From an uncultured Veillonellaceae bacterium (lineage in GTDB: Bacteria > Bacillota > Negativicutes > Selenomonadales > Selenomonadaceae), in assembly GCA_900314825.1 (NCBI GenBank), contig OMWS01000023.1, forward strand, positions 1-43,507: a DNA stretch of 43,507 nt, written 5' to 3'. The notes under the pieces were generated by a model. The model was not told where the DNA came from, did no database searches, and saw only the letters and a program-made list of their open reading frames with translations. A program made the translations under genes and the position numbers. This document shows, in pieces, positions 27,279-37,233 of the stretch. Position 1 is the first letter of the stretch. Every line of letters begins with the position of its first letter.

Positions 27279-29519
27279 ATGAGGGATACGGGAACGTCAA
27301 CGAAGACCGAAAAAACGAAGAAGCAGCTGTTCCTTGCGGACGTGCCACAGATTTTGGCGCGCCCGCTTTCGGCGTGCTTTGAAAAAGAGGGCTGGAGCGT
27401 CGGGGCGCTTGGTGCGGAAACGACGGACGCAGCGCATCATGTATATGCGGTGGATCTCATGAGCGTCGAGGCAGAGGAGATTTTCGCGCTCGAGGACGCG
27501 GCCGTGCTCATCGCGCCGCTCGCGGCGGAGCGCACGGATGCTGTGGCGCGGCTCGAGCGCTTGCTGGCGCTCGCGAAGCGTCAGACGCATCTGGAGCACG
27601 TACTCCTCCTCAGCAGCGCCGACGTGTTTTCTGGCAAAGGCGTCGCGATGGAAACGGCGCAGCAAGCGCCGAAAACCGTGGCAGGAGAACGTCGCGTGCG
27701 TTTGGAGTCGTTGGCATTCGCGTGGAAAAAGGAAGGCTTGCCCGTCACGGTCGTGCGCCTGCCGGAACTCTGCGGCGAAGGACTCGCGGATGGCGACGGC
27801 TTCCTTGGAAAATTCGTCGCGGCGGCCTTGGGTGGCGTTACGCAAAAACCAGAAGCGAACGTTGTTGCAACGGACAAAAAGAAGACAGATGTTGATACGA
27901 CGACCAAAAATGTGACCGTGCGCGTCGAAGGCCCGCAGGAATTTCTCGTCGCGCGCGATGCGGCGTATGGCATTTGGCGCGCCGTTGAGCGCGGATTTTC
28001 TGGTGATGTGTTGCATCTTGGCGGCGGGCAGGGCTTTGGCTTTGACACGCTTGCAAATGAAGTGCGCCCGCTCCTGCCGGAGGGGGCGAAGCTCCCGCTG
28101 GCGGCACAGGGGCACGGGGCGAAGGATGCGCTGCCGTTTGGCCATCCGTTCCTCGACAGCACGCATGCGCTCCAAGAACTTGGCTGGCAGCCGCGTTGCG
28201 ATATCCGCGAAGGCGTGCGTGCCTCTGTGCAGTCCATCTTGGATACGCGCACGGCGGCAGAGCAGAAGCCGGGCGAATCGGCGCGTGACCGCATGAAGCG
28301 CCTCTGGCGCCGTGCCGTGCCGTATCTTGAGAATTTTGCAGGCGCAGCGCTCATGGCGATCATCGCCTACTTCCAGGGCGGGTCGCCGGTCAACCGTACG
28401 ATCCCTGTGGACTTCAATTTCGTCTACATCGGCACGTTCGGCCTCTTGTACGGCAAGCGGCAGGCCGTGCTGTCCATCACGTTCGCTCTCGCCATCCTCA
28501 TCGTCTCGCTGACATCGCGCGGTGCGGAGGGCATCAGCCTGCTGTACAACCCGATCGAGCTCCTGCATTTCATTTCGTATCTCTTCGTCGGCGTGCTGAC
28601 AGGTTATTTTGCGGACCGGGCCGACTACGAGCGCGCGGCGAATCGCTGGAAGGAGCGCCGTGCCGCCGAGCGGCAGTCGTTCTTGAAAAATTTGTATCAG
28701 GAGAGCGTGCGTGTCAAGGATCGCATGTATCGCCAGATCGTGAACTCCGACGACAGCATCGGCCGTGTCTACCATATCGTGCGTCGCCTCGACAGCGTCG
28801 AGGAGGAAAATCTCTACACGCAGACGGCCGCAGTCACGGCCGAGGTCTTGAACGTCGAAAACGTCGCCGTCTACGTCGTGAGCCGCGACGGCCATTACCT
28901 GCGCCAAAAAGTCCGCATGGGCACGGAGGCCGCGCTGCGGCCGCATTCGCTGCGCGTCGATGACAACCCGTATCTTTCCGACTTGTTTGAAACGCAGCGC
29001 GTGTTCGCGAACCGCGCCTTGCAGGAGGGCGTGCCCGATCTTGCGGCACCAGTCGTCTATGATGAGCGCGTGATTGCCGTCATCGAGATCTACGGGCTTG
29101 ATTTCGGCCAGTGGAGCTACTACGAGCAGAACCTCTTGTCGCTGACGGCGCGCCTCGTCGCGGCCTCCATCGGCCGGGCGTGGCACTTCGAGCAGGAAGC
29201 AGCGGAGAAGCGCTACCTGCCCGGCACGCGCATCCTCAAGAATAGCGAATTCCAGAAAGTCCTCAAAGAACTTTCCGAGCGCCGCCGTCTCACGAAGGAC
29301 AATCCGGCGGCGCTGCTGCCCGTCGTCGCGGGCGGCCTGACAATCTCCGAGCTCGACGAGCGCCTCTCGCATTGCATCCGCACGGAGGATTTCGCGGGCG
29401 AGTACGAGGATGGCGTTGCGCTGTTACTTCCTGACGTGCAGGGCGACACGCTGCGCCTCGTGCGCGAACGCCTGGCGCGCGCCGGCGTCGAGACGGACGA
29501 GGGAAGGGCGGTGGTCTGA
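27279..29519 (+). CDS. pelD: PelD-like c-di-GMP receptor with an N-terminal SDR-like domain
   Basis: 746 residues. PelD is the inner-membrane receptor that switches on Pel export when it binds c-di-GMP. Residues about 10-330 resemble an extended short-chain dehydrogenase/epimerase (VLLLSSADVFSGKG near 110, HLGGGQGFGFDTLA near 250) but the YxxxK catalytic pair is not visible. Then come about four membrane helices (348-455), a coiled coil, a GAF domain (about 495-640) and a degenerate GGDEF domain. In the last, the inhibitory-site RxxD is kept as RTED (701-704) while GGDEF is replaced by EDGVA (710-714), with the normal 5-residue spacing. This is the PelD pattern: binds, does not make, c-di-GMP. 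ATG 27279 follows CGGAGA. The stop overlaps pelE (TGATG). Confidence 0.87.
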   Translation: MRDTGTSTKTEKTKKQLFLADVPQILARPLSACFEKEGWSVGALGAETTDAAHHVYAVDLMSVEAEEIFALEDAAVLIAPLAAERTDAVARLERLLALAKRQTHLEHVLLLSSADVFSGKGVAMETAQQAPKTVAGERRVRLESLAFAWKKEGLPVTVVRLPELCGEGLADGDGFLGKFVAAALGGVTQKPEANVVATDKKKTDVDTTTKNVTVRVEGPQEFLVARDAAYGIWRAVERGFSGDVLHLGGGQGFGFDTLANEVRPLLPEGAKLPLAAQGHGAKDALPFGHPFLDSTHALQELGWQPRCDIREGVRASVQSILDTRTAAEQKPGESARDRMKRLWRRAVPYLENFAGAALMAIIAYFQGGSPVNRTIPVDFNFVYIGTFGLLYGKRQAVLSITFALAILIVSLTSRGAEGISLLYNPIELLHFISYLFVGVLTGYFADRADYERAANRWKERRAAERQSFLKNLYQESVRVKDRMYRQIVNSDDSIGRVYHIVRRLDSVEEENLYTQTAAVTAEVLNVENVAVYVVSRDGHYLRQKVRMGTEAALRPHSLRVDDNPYLSDLFETQRVFANRALQEGVPDLAAPVVYDERVIAVIEIYGLDFGQWSYYEQNLLSLTARLVAASIGRAWHFEQEAAEKRYLPGTRILKNSEFQKVLKELSERRRLTKDNPAALLPVVAGGLTISELDERLSHCIRTEDFAGEYEDGVALLLPDVQGDTLRLVRERLARAGVETDEGRAVV

Positions 29520-30466
29520 TGCCATTTTTTGGTTATCTCATCGTTCATGTCATCGTTGCCGTCGTCTGGTTTCTGCTGGCCAGCCGTTTCCGCCGCAAGC
29601 AGCAGGCGGCGTGCGAAGCCGTGCTGATCTTGCTTCTGCCCGTCGCAGGCCTCCTGATCCTGCTCTTCTGGCGCGTCGCGTGCCTCATTGCGCATTGCGA
29701 TGCGAACCGGCCGGAGTATCACAAGGACGAGCGCGAAGAATTTTCTCCTGGGATGGAATACCAAGCGGACATCGTGCCGCTTTCCGATACGTATCTTCTC
29801 GGCGACGCGCGCATGAAGCGCCGCCTGTTCACCGACGCCATCAAGCAGGAAGTCGTCGAGAATCCGACGATCTTGCAGGATGCTGTCCATGATGAAGACC
29901 GCGAGATCACGTATTACGCCGTCTCGATGATGACGGCGCATATGGAAAAGGTCACGGAAGAGATCGAAGCTGTGAAGAAACAGCTGGATGCCCAGGCAAA
30001 GGGCGTTCCAGTGTCAGAGGATACGAATTCAACCGTTACCGCGTCCAATGGAACATCGAACAAGGAAAGCCGCGACGCGCTGCTTGATCGTTACGCCGGA
30101 CTGCTCGAGACGTATCTTGAGCACGGCTATGGCGATGCGCCGAGCCGGTCGCTCATGGAGCATGAGCTCCGCGCAACGCTGACGCAGCTCGTGCAGCATT
30201 CTAAGGAGACGGCGACAAGCTACGAACGGCAGATCCGTGCGTTCTTGCGCGGCAAGGAATACGAGGAAGCGGAAGCGGCCTGCAAGCGCTACGACGAGGC
30301 GTGCCCGGGCGAGGAAGGGCCGGTCTATATGCGGCTCGTGCTCGCAGCGGCGCGCCATGATGCAGCAGGCATGCGGGCGGCGATTGCGGAGCTGCGCGCA
30401 TTGCCTGTGCGCCTGTCGCCACGCGCGCTGAAAGCGATCCGCTACTGGGGAGGGGACGCCGCATGA
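29519..30466 (+). CDS. pelE: PelE-like inner-membrane TPR protein
   Basis: 315 residues. Two N-terminal membrane helices (about 5-22 and 32-55) precede a cytoplasmic, helical, TPR-like region (about 95-315), the architecture of PelE, which sits with PelD, PelF and PelG in the synthase complex. Primary sequence is not strongly conserved in PelE, so the call rests on shape and on position between pelD and the deacetylase. It overlaps both neighbours (1 base with pelD, 4 bases with the next gene), so the operon is tightly coupled. Confidence 0.75.
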   Translation: MPFFGYLIVHVIVAVVWFLLASRFRRKQQAACEAVLILLLPVAGLLILLFWRVACLIAHCDANRPEYHKDEREEFSPGMEYQADIVPLSDTYLLGDARMKRRLFTDAIKQEVVENPTILQDAVHDEDREITYYAVSMMTAHMEKVTEEIEAVKKQLDAQAKGVPVSEDTNSTVTASNGTSNKESRDALLDRYAGLLETYLEHGYGDAPSRSLMEHELRATLTQLVQHSKETATSYERQIRAFLRGKEYEEAEAACKRYDEACPGEEGPVYMRLVLAAARHDAAGMRAAIAELRALPVRLSPRALKAIRYWGGDAA

Positions 30467-32283
30467 ACAAGCGCAATATCGTCCTGCTCTTTCTCTTTGC
30501 CGCGCTCCTTGGCTGTTTTTTCCAGTACACGCGTCTCGACGGCTTCCTGCATCTTGGCGCCGTCCAGAACGACCCGGCGGTTGAGCGGGCAGAGCAAGCA
30601 CCATGGAAAGACGCGGACACCATCGAGCGCGACCACTACGTCATCATCTACGACCCGACGGATGTGCCGAGCATGTACTCGCGTCACAACGCGGAAAAAA
30701 TGCTGACGGAGCAGAAGAAATCGTTCGAGAGTTCTCCGTTCTATGATTTCGTGGATATCCCTGCGACGACGCGCGGCATCATCGTGACGACGGGTCGCCT
30801 CGGCATGGTCGCTTCGATGGGAGCCGTGCTGGATTACGCAAAAGCCGGCGGTACGGTGCTCCTCACGCAGCATCTCGACCCGCGCGAGGGCGAGCCGCTC
30901 AGTGGCGACCTTTTGGCGGCGTTTGGCGTTGCGGACGTCGGCGGCGATGTCGAAGCACCGGGCGTGCGCTTCTTGACGAATTTCGTCATCGGCGCGAAAG
31001 GGCAAAAATTCGAGAAGGGCTCCGTCTATTCGACGACGGCGAAAGAACTCACGTTAACCCCCGACAGCGAAGTCGAAGCCGAGAGCGTCACAGGCTTGCC
31101 GCTCCTCTGGGGGCATGGCTATGGTGACGGCAAGATCTACGCGTACAATGGCGTCGAGCGCGATGACAAGACGAATGAAGGCTTCCTCGCGGCCATGATC
31201 GCGCATTGCGGCACGGAGGCCATTTACCCGATCGTCGGCGTAAAGCTGTTCTTCATCGACGATTTCCCCGCGCCGACGCCGGAAGGCGATTTTTCGAAAA
31301 TTTACAATGAGACCGGCCTTTCGACGGCCGACTTTTACCGCCAGGAATGGTGGCCGTGGATGCTCGACAATGCGAAGCAGTTCGAGCTCAAGTACACGGG
31401 CCTTATTATCGAGACGTACGGCGACCAGGTGCATGGGCCGTTCCGCGAGCTTTCGGGGCGCGGTGCGCGCGACAACGTCGTCATCTATGGCCGCGAACTT
31501 TTGAAGGCTGGCGGCGAGCTCGGCCTGCATGGCTACAACCATCAGTCGCTCGCCGTCGCGGGCTACAATCAGGACAAGCTCGGCTACGTGCCGTGGGACA
31601 GCGAGCAGGACATGATCGAGGCGATGCAGGAGCTGCACCGCTACGTCAAGAGCCTTTATCCCGACTACGAGTTCCGCGTCTACGTGCCGCCGTCCGACAT
31701 CTTGAGCCCCGAAGGCTACGATGCGGTGAAAAAAGCGGTGCCGACCGTCAAGATCATGGCATCGCTCTATGACGGCCTGCCGAGCGAGAAAGCGTTTTAT
31801 CAGGACTACAAGCGCAATGAAGACGGCTCGTATGAGATCCCGCGCATCTCGTCCGGCTACGTGCCGGACAGCTTCATGCGCTGGTCCGTCTACAGCCTCA
31901 TCAACCACCTCGGCATCTTCTCGCATTTCGTCCATCCTGACGAGATGTTTTATGAGGAAAGCAAGGACAAGACGTGGGCGGACATGAAACAGGGCATGAC
32001 CGCGTTCCTCGATGAGATGGAAACGCATTTCCCATGGCTCACGCCGGTCACGGCGTCGGAAAGCACGCCGTATTTCGATGATTTCTTTGATCTTGACTAC
32101 CGCGTCGTGCGCACGCCGAAGTATTTGGAAATCCATGCGTGGAACCATCGCGGTGAAGCGCGCTTCCTGCTGCGCTCGGACAAAGTGCTGGATTCCGCAG
32201 AGAACTGCACTGCCGAAGTCGTCGATGATGGCGTCTATCTCGTGCGCATGACGGGCGACAGCGCGCGCCTCTATTGGCGCTGA
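30463..32283 (+). CDS. PelA-type polysaccharide deacetylase, copy 1
   Basis: 606 residues. One N-terminal membrane or signal segment (about 5-22) leads to a periplasmic region. Residues about 25-250 form an ATPase-like or Rossmann-like domain of unknown role, then a carbohydrate-esterase-type barrel with VKLFFIDDFPAPTPEGD (Asp pair near 265) and the metal-binding HxxxH in GLHGYNHQSL near 360, and a small C-terminal beta domain. It corresponds to the deacetylase part of PelA (PelA-DA of Gram-positive Pel clusters) without the hydrolase domain. Deacetylation makes Pel cationic. Start ATG 30463 overlaps the pelE stop (ATGA). Confidence 0.82.
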   Translation: MNKRNIVLLFLFAALLGCFFQYTRLDGFLHLGAVQNDPAVERAEQAPWKDADTIERDHYVIIYDPTDVPSMYSRHNAEKMLTEQKKSFESSPFYDFVDIPATTRGIIVTTGRLGMVASMGAVLDYAKAGGTVLLTQHLDPREGEPLSGDLLAAFGVADVGGDVEAPGVRFLTNFVIGAKGQKFEKGSVYSTTAKELTLTPDSEVEAESVTGLPLLWGHGYGDGKIYAYNGVERDDKTNEGFLAAMIAHCGTEAIYPIVGVKLFFIDDFPAPTPEGDFSKIYNETGLSTADFYRQEWWPWMLDNAKQFELKYTGLIIETYGDQVHGPFRELSGRGARDNVVIYGRELLKAGGELGLHGYNHQSLAVAGYNQDKLGYVPWDSEQDMIEAMQELHRYVKSLYPDYEFRVYVPPSDILSPEGYDAVKKAVPTVKIMASLYDGLPSEKAFYQDYKRNEDGSYEIPRISSGYVPDSFMRWSVYSLINHLGIFSHFVHPDEMFYEESKDKTWADMKQGMTAFLDEMETHFPWLTPVTASESTPYFDDFFDLDYRVVRTPKYLEIHAWNHRGEARFLLRSDKVLDSAENCTAEVVDDGVYLVRMTGDSARLYWR

Positions 32284-32316
32284 CGATTCTCCGCGATGGG
32301 GGAGGGGGAAACCGGC

Positions 32317-34149
32317 ATGAATCAACGGAACACGGTACTGCTCTTCCTGTTTGTGGCGTTCCTCGGCCTTTTCTTCCAGGTTGCGCGTCTCGACGGTTTC
32401 TTGCATCTCGGGGCCGTCAAGAACATCAGCTGGACGGGCGCGACAGCAAAGAAAGCGGCATGGGCAGATGCTGACAGCGCCCTTCGCGATCACTACGTCA
32501 TCATCTATGATCCGACGGACGTGTCGAGCATGTATGCGCGGCACAATGCGGAAACGATGCTGGCGGAGCAGAAAAAATCGTATGAGAGCCATCCGTTTTA
32601 TGAAACAGCGTTCGTCATTCCCGCGAACACGCGCGGCGTGCTTCTCGCGACCGGCCGCCTCGGCGCTGTCGCCACGATGCGGGGCGTGCTCGGCTATGTG
32701 GCCGGTGGCGGCACGGCCGTGCTGTTGCAGCGTCCCGAGACGTCCGAGGCGATTCCAGCGGATGTGCTGACCGCCCTTGGCATCGAAAGCATCGGCGGAA
32801 AAATCGGTGCGCCGGGCCTCCACTTTCGGACGAACTTCGTCATCGGGACGCAGGGCCAGTCGTTTGAAAAGGGGAAAATCTATCTGACGGAGGCGCGGGA
32901 GCTCACGCTTTCGAAGGACGCAGAGGTCGAAGTCGAGAGTGTCACAGGCGTGCCGCTCCTCTGGAAGCATGCGTATGGCGGCGGCCGCATCTATAGCTAC
33001 AATGGCACGGAACGCGATGACAAGACAAACGAGGGCCTTCTCGCGGCCATGATCGCACATTGCGGCGCGGAGGCCATTTACCCCGTCGTCGGTGTGAAGC
33101 TGTTTTTCCTCGACGATTTCCCCGCGCCGACGCCCGAGGGCGATTTTTCGAAAATCTACAAGGAAACCGGCCTCTCGACCGTCGATTTTTATCGTCAGGA
33201 ATGGTGGCCGTGGATGCTGGACGCGGCCAAGCGCTATGACCTCCGGTACACGGGCGTGATGATCGAGACATACGGGGCGCAGGTCAAAGGACCGTTCCGT
33301 GAACTTCCCGGGCGGGCGGCGCGCGACAACGCCATCATTTATGGGCGCGAACTCTTGAAGGCCGGCGGCGAATTGGGCCTCCACGGGTATAACCATCAGT
33401 CATTGGCGCCTGCTGGCTATGGCGAGGACGTGCACGGCTATGTGCCGTGGGAGAGCGAGCAGGATATGATCGAAGCGACGCAAGAACTGTATCGCTATGC
33501 CAAGAGCATGTATCCTGACTACGACTTCCGCGTCTACGTGCCGCCGTCCAATGTGCTGAGCCCGGAAGGATATCAGGCTGTCAAACAGGCGGCGCCGACA
33601 GTGAAGATCATATCTTCCCTCTACGATGGCCCGCCGCTCGAGAAAGCATATTATCAAAACTACAAGCGCAACGACGACGGTTCGTATGAAATCCCGCGCA
33701 TCTCAGCGGGCTTCCTGCCCGACAGCATCACGCGCTGGTCGGTCTACAGCCTCATCAATCACCTCGGTATCTTCTCACATTTCGTCCATCCCGACGAGAT
33801 GTTTTACAAGGAAAGCAAGGACAAGAGCTGGGCCGATATGCGCAAGGGCCTCACGGGCTTTTTGGGCGAGATGGAAGAGCATTTCCCATGGCTGACGCCG
33901 GTCACGGCGTCGGAGAGCACGTCGTATTTCGATGATTTCTTTGACATTGACTACCGCGTCGTGCGCATGCCGAATTATCTCGAGATCCACGCGTGGAACT
34001 ATCGCGGCGAGGCGCGCTTCCTGCTGCGCTCGGACAAAGTGCTCGACCGGACGGTGGATTGCACGGTGGACATCGTCGACGACAGCGTCTACCTCGTGCA
34101 CATGAAGGGCGAGAGCGCGCGCCTCTATTGGAAAGGTGAAAATACATGA
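32317..34149 (+). CDS. PelA-type polysaccharide deacetylase, copy 2
   Basis: 610 residues, a tandem paralogue of the preceding gene: same domain order, same N-terminal anchor (MNQRNTVLLFLFVAF), same Asp pair (FFLDDFPAP) and same HxxxH (GLHGYNHQSL). The catalytic half is nearly the same in both; the N-terminal domain differs more. Both copies look catalytically complete. Start ATG 32317 lies behind GGGGGAGGGGG; an ATG at 32296 overlaps that site. The stop overlaps pelF by 4 bases (ATGA). Whether the two act on different stages or form a pair is unknown. Confidence 0.82.
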   Translation: MNQRNTVLLFLFVAFLGLFFQVARLDGFLHLGAVKNISWTGATAKKAAWADADSALRDHYVIIYDPTDVSSMYARHNAETMLAEQKKSYESHPFYETAFVIPANTRGVLLATGRLGAVATMRGVLGYVAGGGTAVLLQRPETSEAIPADVLTALGIESIGGKIGAPGLHFRTNFVIGTQGQSFEKGKIYLTEARELTLSKDAEVEVESVTGVPLLWKHAYGGGRIYSYNGTERDDKTNEGLLAAMIAHCGAEAIYPVVGVKLFFLDDFPAPTPEGDFSKIYKETGLSTVDFYRQEWWPWMLDAAKRYDLRYTGVMIETYGAQVKGPFRELPGRAARDNAIIYGRELLKAGGELGLHGYNHQSLAPAGYGEDVHGYVPWESEQDMIEATQELYRYAKSMYPDYDFRVYVPPSNVLSPEGYQAVKQAAPTVKIISSLYDGPPLEKAYYQNYKRNDDGSYEIPRISAGFLPDSITRWSVYSLINHLGIFSHFVHPDEMFYKESKDKSWADMRKGLTGFLGEMEEHFPWLTPVTASESTSYFDDFFDIDYRVVRMPNYLEIHAWNYRGEARFLLRSDKVLDRTVDCTVDIVDDSVYLVHMKGESARLYWKGENT

Positions 34150-35578
34150 AGGTTTGCCTGCTCACGGAAGGGTCGTACCCTTACGTTGTCGGCGGCGTAT
34201 CGTCGTGGACGCAGATGCTCATCGAGGGACTGCCGGACATCGAGTTCGTCGTCTACTCCATCGGCGCCGAGGGCAAGGACCGCGGCCAGTTCAAATACAA
34301 GATTCCCAAGAATTGCACGGCCATCCATGAAGTCTTCCTCGACGAGATCCTCGCGCTGCCGTCGCGTGGCATGCGGGAAAACGTCTTGAAGCCGGAGGAA
34401 CGCGAGACGCTTTATGATCTCGTGCTCGGCGAAAAGAACATCGACCTCGCGGCGCTTCTGCGGATTTTCCGCCAGAAGAAATGGAAGAGCCCGCTTGATA
34501 TCTTCATGGCGAGTGATTTCTTTGACGTCATCCAGCGTGTTTACCGCGAGCGGTTTGATTATCTGCCGTTCACGGATTACTTCTGGACGATGCGCTCCAT
34601 GCTGCTGCCGCTCTTTTATCTCTTGCAGCAAGAACTCCCCGAAGCCGACGTTTACCACAGTGTTGCGACGGGCTATTGCGGTGTCCTCGGCGGCGTGGCG
34701 GCAACGGTGTACACAAGCCATTCATGATCACGGAGCACGGCATCTACTCGCGCGAGCGCGAGGCCGAAATCATCAAGAGCGATTGGGCGAAAGGCGATTT
34801 CAAATCGGTCTGGATCGCGTATTTCTACCATCTCGCGCGCATGGCTTACGACGCGGCCGACCATGTCTACACGCTGTTCGAGCTCAATGCGAACATCGAG
34901 CGCGAGCTCGGCTGCGCGCCGGAAAAAATCAGCATCGTGCCGAACGGCATCCATATGGAGCGCTTTGCCTCCGTTCCGAAACTCGAAGATCACGGAGGCC
35001 CCATCACGATCGGCGCCGTCGTGCGCGTCGTGCCGATCAAGGATATCGTGACGCTCCTGCGTGCGTTTTTCCTCGTGCAGCAGGAGCTTCCCGACGCCAA
35101 GCTTTACGTCATGGGCAACCTCGAGGAAGACCCGGAGTACGTCGACCTCGTGCGGCGCACGGCGAAGACTTTGCACGTCAAAAATGTCACGTTCACAGGC
35201 TCCATCAATGTCGCGGAATACCTGCCGCGCATGGATATCCTTGTCTTGTCGAGCATCAGCGAAGGGCAGCCGCTCTCCGTGCTCGAGGGCTTTGCCGCGC
35301 ATCGCCCGTATGTCACGACGGATGTCGGCTGCTGCCGCGAGCTCATCTTCGGCGACAGCCGCGACACGCTCGGTACGGCCGGCGCCGTCGTCGCGCCGAT
35401 GGATTACGAAGCGCTCGGCGAGGAGATCGTGCGGCTGGCGCGTGACTTTGCGCTGCGCAGGGACATGGCCGACGTCGGCTATGAACGCGCGAAAAAGTAC
35501 TACACGTATGAGCAATTTATCGAGGCGTACAAAAACATTTACGCACAGGAACGAGAGCTCGGAAAGGAGGCGCGTTGA
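34146..35578 (+). pseudogene. pelF: PelF glycosyltransferase (GT4), one-base frameshift
   Basis: PelF is the cytoplasmic GT-B enzyme that polymerises Pel from UDP-sugars. The first frame gives the PelF N-terminus (MKVCLLTEGSYPYVVGGVSSW) to GVAATVY, then a stop at 34725-34727. The remainder continues one base back from about 34713 with KPFMITEHGIYSREREAEI, a glycogen-synthase-like C-domain and the E-x7-E motif SEGQPLSVLE. Restoring one base, probably an A in TACACAAG, would make YNKPF and a 477-residue protein, the normal PelF length. No slippery heptamer is seen, so programmed frameshifting is unlikely. The protein is otherwise intact, so the lesion is recent or a sequencing error. Confidence 0.9.
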
Positions 35579-37072
35579 ATGGCAGGCGTCGGGTTCGAAC
35601 TGAAGAAACTCTTCCGCGCACGCACGGCGACAGGGTATCTCAAGGCCTACACGTATTCGACGATCATCACGGCAGGGCCGTTCCTCCTTTTGACAGGCAT
35701 GGTGCTCGGCATCCAATTGCTGTTTGCCATTGCGGACGTCAGTAGCGACGAGTCGGCGCTGTTCGTCGCGTCCGTTGTCTACGCGTTTGTGTTCTCGCAA
35801 ATTTTGTCGAGCGGCTTCACGATGGTGCTCACGCGCTATCTTGCAGATTGTCTCTCCGTCGAGTATTATGAAGATGTGACGGGCTCGCTGTTCGGCATGT
35901 GCGCATTGCTCGCGTCCATCGGTTCCGTCATCGCCGTCCTGTTTTATTGGGGCACGCCGCTGTCGACGTTCACGGAAGCGCTCGCCTATACGTTTTTCCT
36001 CGAGCTCTTGATCATTTGGGTCGAGAGCGTGTACCTCACAGCGGTCAAAAAATTCAAGCGCCTCATCGTCGGCTTCGCGGCCGGCGCGGTGCTTGCCATC
36101 GCTTCAGCATTCGTGCTGCTGGCGACGCACGCGACGAGCGCGGCGAACGCGGGCCTACTCGCTGTCGTCATCGGCATGGGCTTCCTCGATGCCGCGTTCC
36201 TCTATCACATCGTGCATCATTTCGGCCTGCCGAAATATGGCTACTGCTTTGCATTCTTGCCGTATCTTGAGAAGCATTGGCGGCTATTCGTCGCGTCCGC
36301 GTCGTATACGGTCGGGCTGTTTTTGCCGAACATCATCATCTGGCAGGGGCCGTGGGGCGTCGAGGTCGCGGGGACGTATCTCTACGCGCCGCAGTACGAT
36401 GTCGTGACGTTTTACGCGTTCTTGTCGCTCTTGCCGCTCATGGCGCTGTTCGTCGTTGCGACGGAGACGCGTTTCTACGAAAAATACGCCGCGTACTTCG
36501 ATGCCATCACGCGGCGCGGCAACTTGCGCGAGATCGAGGACGCGCGGCAGGACCTCATTTATTCGCTCTGGTTCGAGCTGCGGCAGGTCGCGGAGTTCCA
36601 GATGCTCTTTACGCTCGTCTTCCTCGCGCTCGGCGGCTATCTCTTGACGTTCGCGGGCGTCGATTTCAATGCGTCGAACATGTACGGCGTGCTGCTGTTC
36701 GCGGCGTTCTTCACGGGCATCTATCAGATCATCTTCATTTTGCTGACGTATTTCGACATCCAGCAAGACGTCATGCGGGCTGGGCTCGTGTTCCTCCTCG
36801 GCAACCTCGTGTTCGGCCTTCTTGGTCTCTGGGTGCTCGGCGTGACGAGCTACGGCTTCACGTTCTTCCTCGCCGCCGGCCTCGCGCTCTTCTGCGCCTG
36901 GAGCGAGCTCACCCATTTCGCGAAGCGCATCGACTACTGTGTTTACTGCGCACAGCCGGTGTTCTATCAAGCGCCGCATGGCTTCTTGACAAAGCTCGCG
37001 ACAAAACTCTGCGGCGGGCGGCTGCTGGATCTCGAGCAGTTGGCAGATGTTGGAAATGTGAAGAATGGTTAA
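35579..37072 (+). CDS. pelG: PelG, polysaccharide transporter of the Pel synthase complex
   Basis: 497 residues with about 12 membrane helices, the normal PelG size. PelG is a PST/MOP-related inner-membrane protein thought to carry nascent Pel across the membrane with PelD and PelE. The N-terminus MAGVGFELKKLFRARTATGYL and YTYSTIITAGPFLL are characteristic. ATG 35579 abuts the pelF stop and lies behind GAAAGGAGG. It is the last gene of the tightly coupled block; a truncated repeat follows. Confidence 0.9.
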   Translation: MAGVGFELKKLFRARTATGYLKAYTYSTIITAGPFLLLTGMVLGIQLLFAIADVSSDESALFVASVVYAFVFSQILSSGFTMVLTRYLADCLSVEYYEDVTGSLFGMCALLASIGSVIAVLFYWGTPLSTFTEALAYTFFLELLIIWVESVYLTAVKKFKRLIVGFAAGAVLAIASAFVLLATHATSAANAGLLAVVIGMGFLDAAFLYHIVHHFGLPKYGYCFAFLPYLEKHWRLFVASASYTVGLFLPNIIIWQGPWGVEVAGTYLYAPQYDVVTFYAFLSLLPLMALFVVATETRFYEKYAAYFDAITRRGNLREIEDARQDLIYSLWFELRQVAEFQMLFTLVFLALGGYLLTFAGVDFNASNMYGVLLFAAFFTGIYQIIFILLTYFDIQQDVMRAGLVFLLGNLVFGLLGLWVLGVTSYGFTFFLAAGLALFCAWSELTHFAKRIDYCVYCAQPVFYQAPHGFLTKLATKLCGGRLLDLEQLADVGNVKNG

Positions 37073-37134
37073 TTGATTTTCAAATTTGATGAAATCGTTC
37101 ATAAAATATCATCTGTTGCTGGAAATGAAGAGTA

Positions 37135-37196
37135 CAGCCGCCTCTCCCTTTGGGAGAGGTGCCGAGCACAGCGAGGCGGAGCGGGTACTAGGGTAA
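37135..37196. repeat. Truncated palindromic repeat, copy D
   Basis: Only one arm is present: CAGCCGCCTCTCCC, then GGGAGAGGTGCCGAGC, GCGAGGCGGAGCGGGTACTAGGGT. It matches one end of copy A (2060-2328). It sits between pelG and the barrel protein gene. Confidence 0.65.
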
Positions 37197-37233
37197 TGGC
37201 TGACATTTTCCTATTTGGAAGGAGGCATGCGGC

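Noticed and set aside
34690..34730. Programmed -1 ribosomal frameshifting in pelF.
   Set aside because: No X-XXY-YYZ slippery site or following pseudoknot is evident; other pelF genes need no frameshift.
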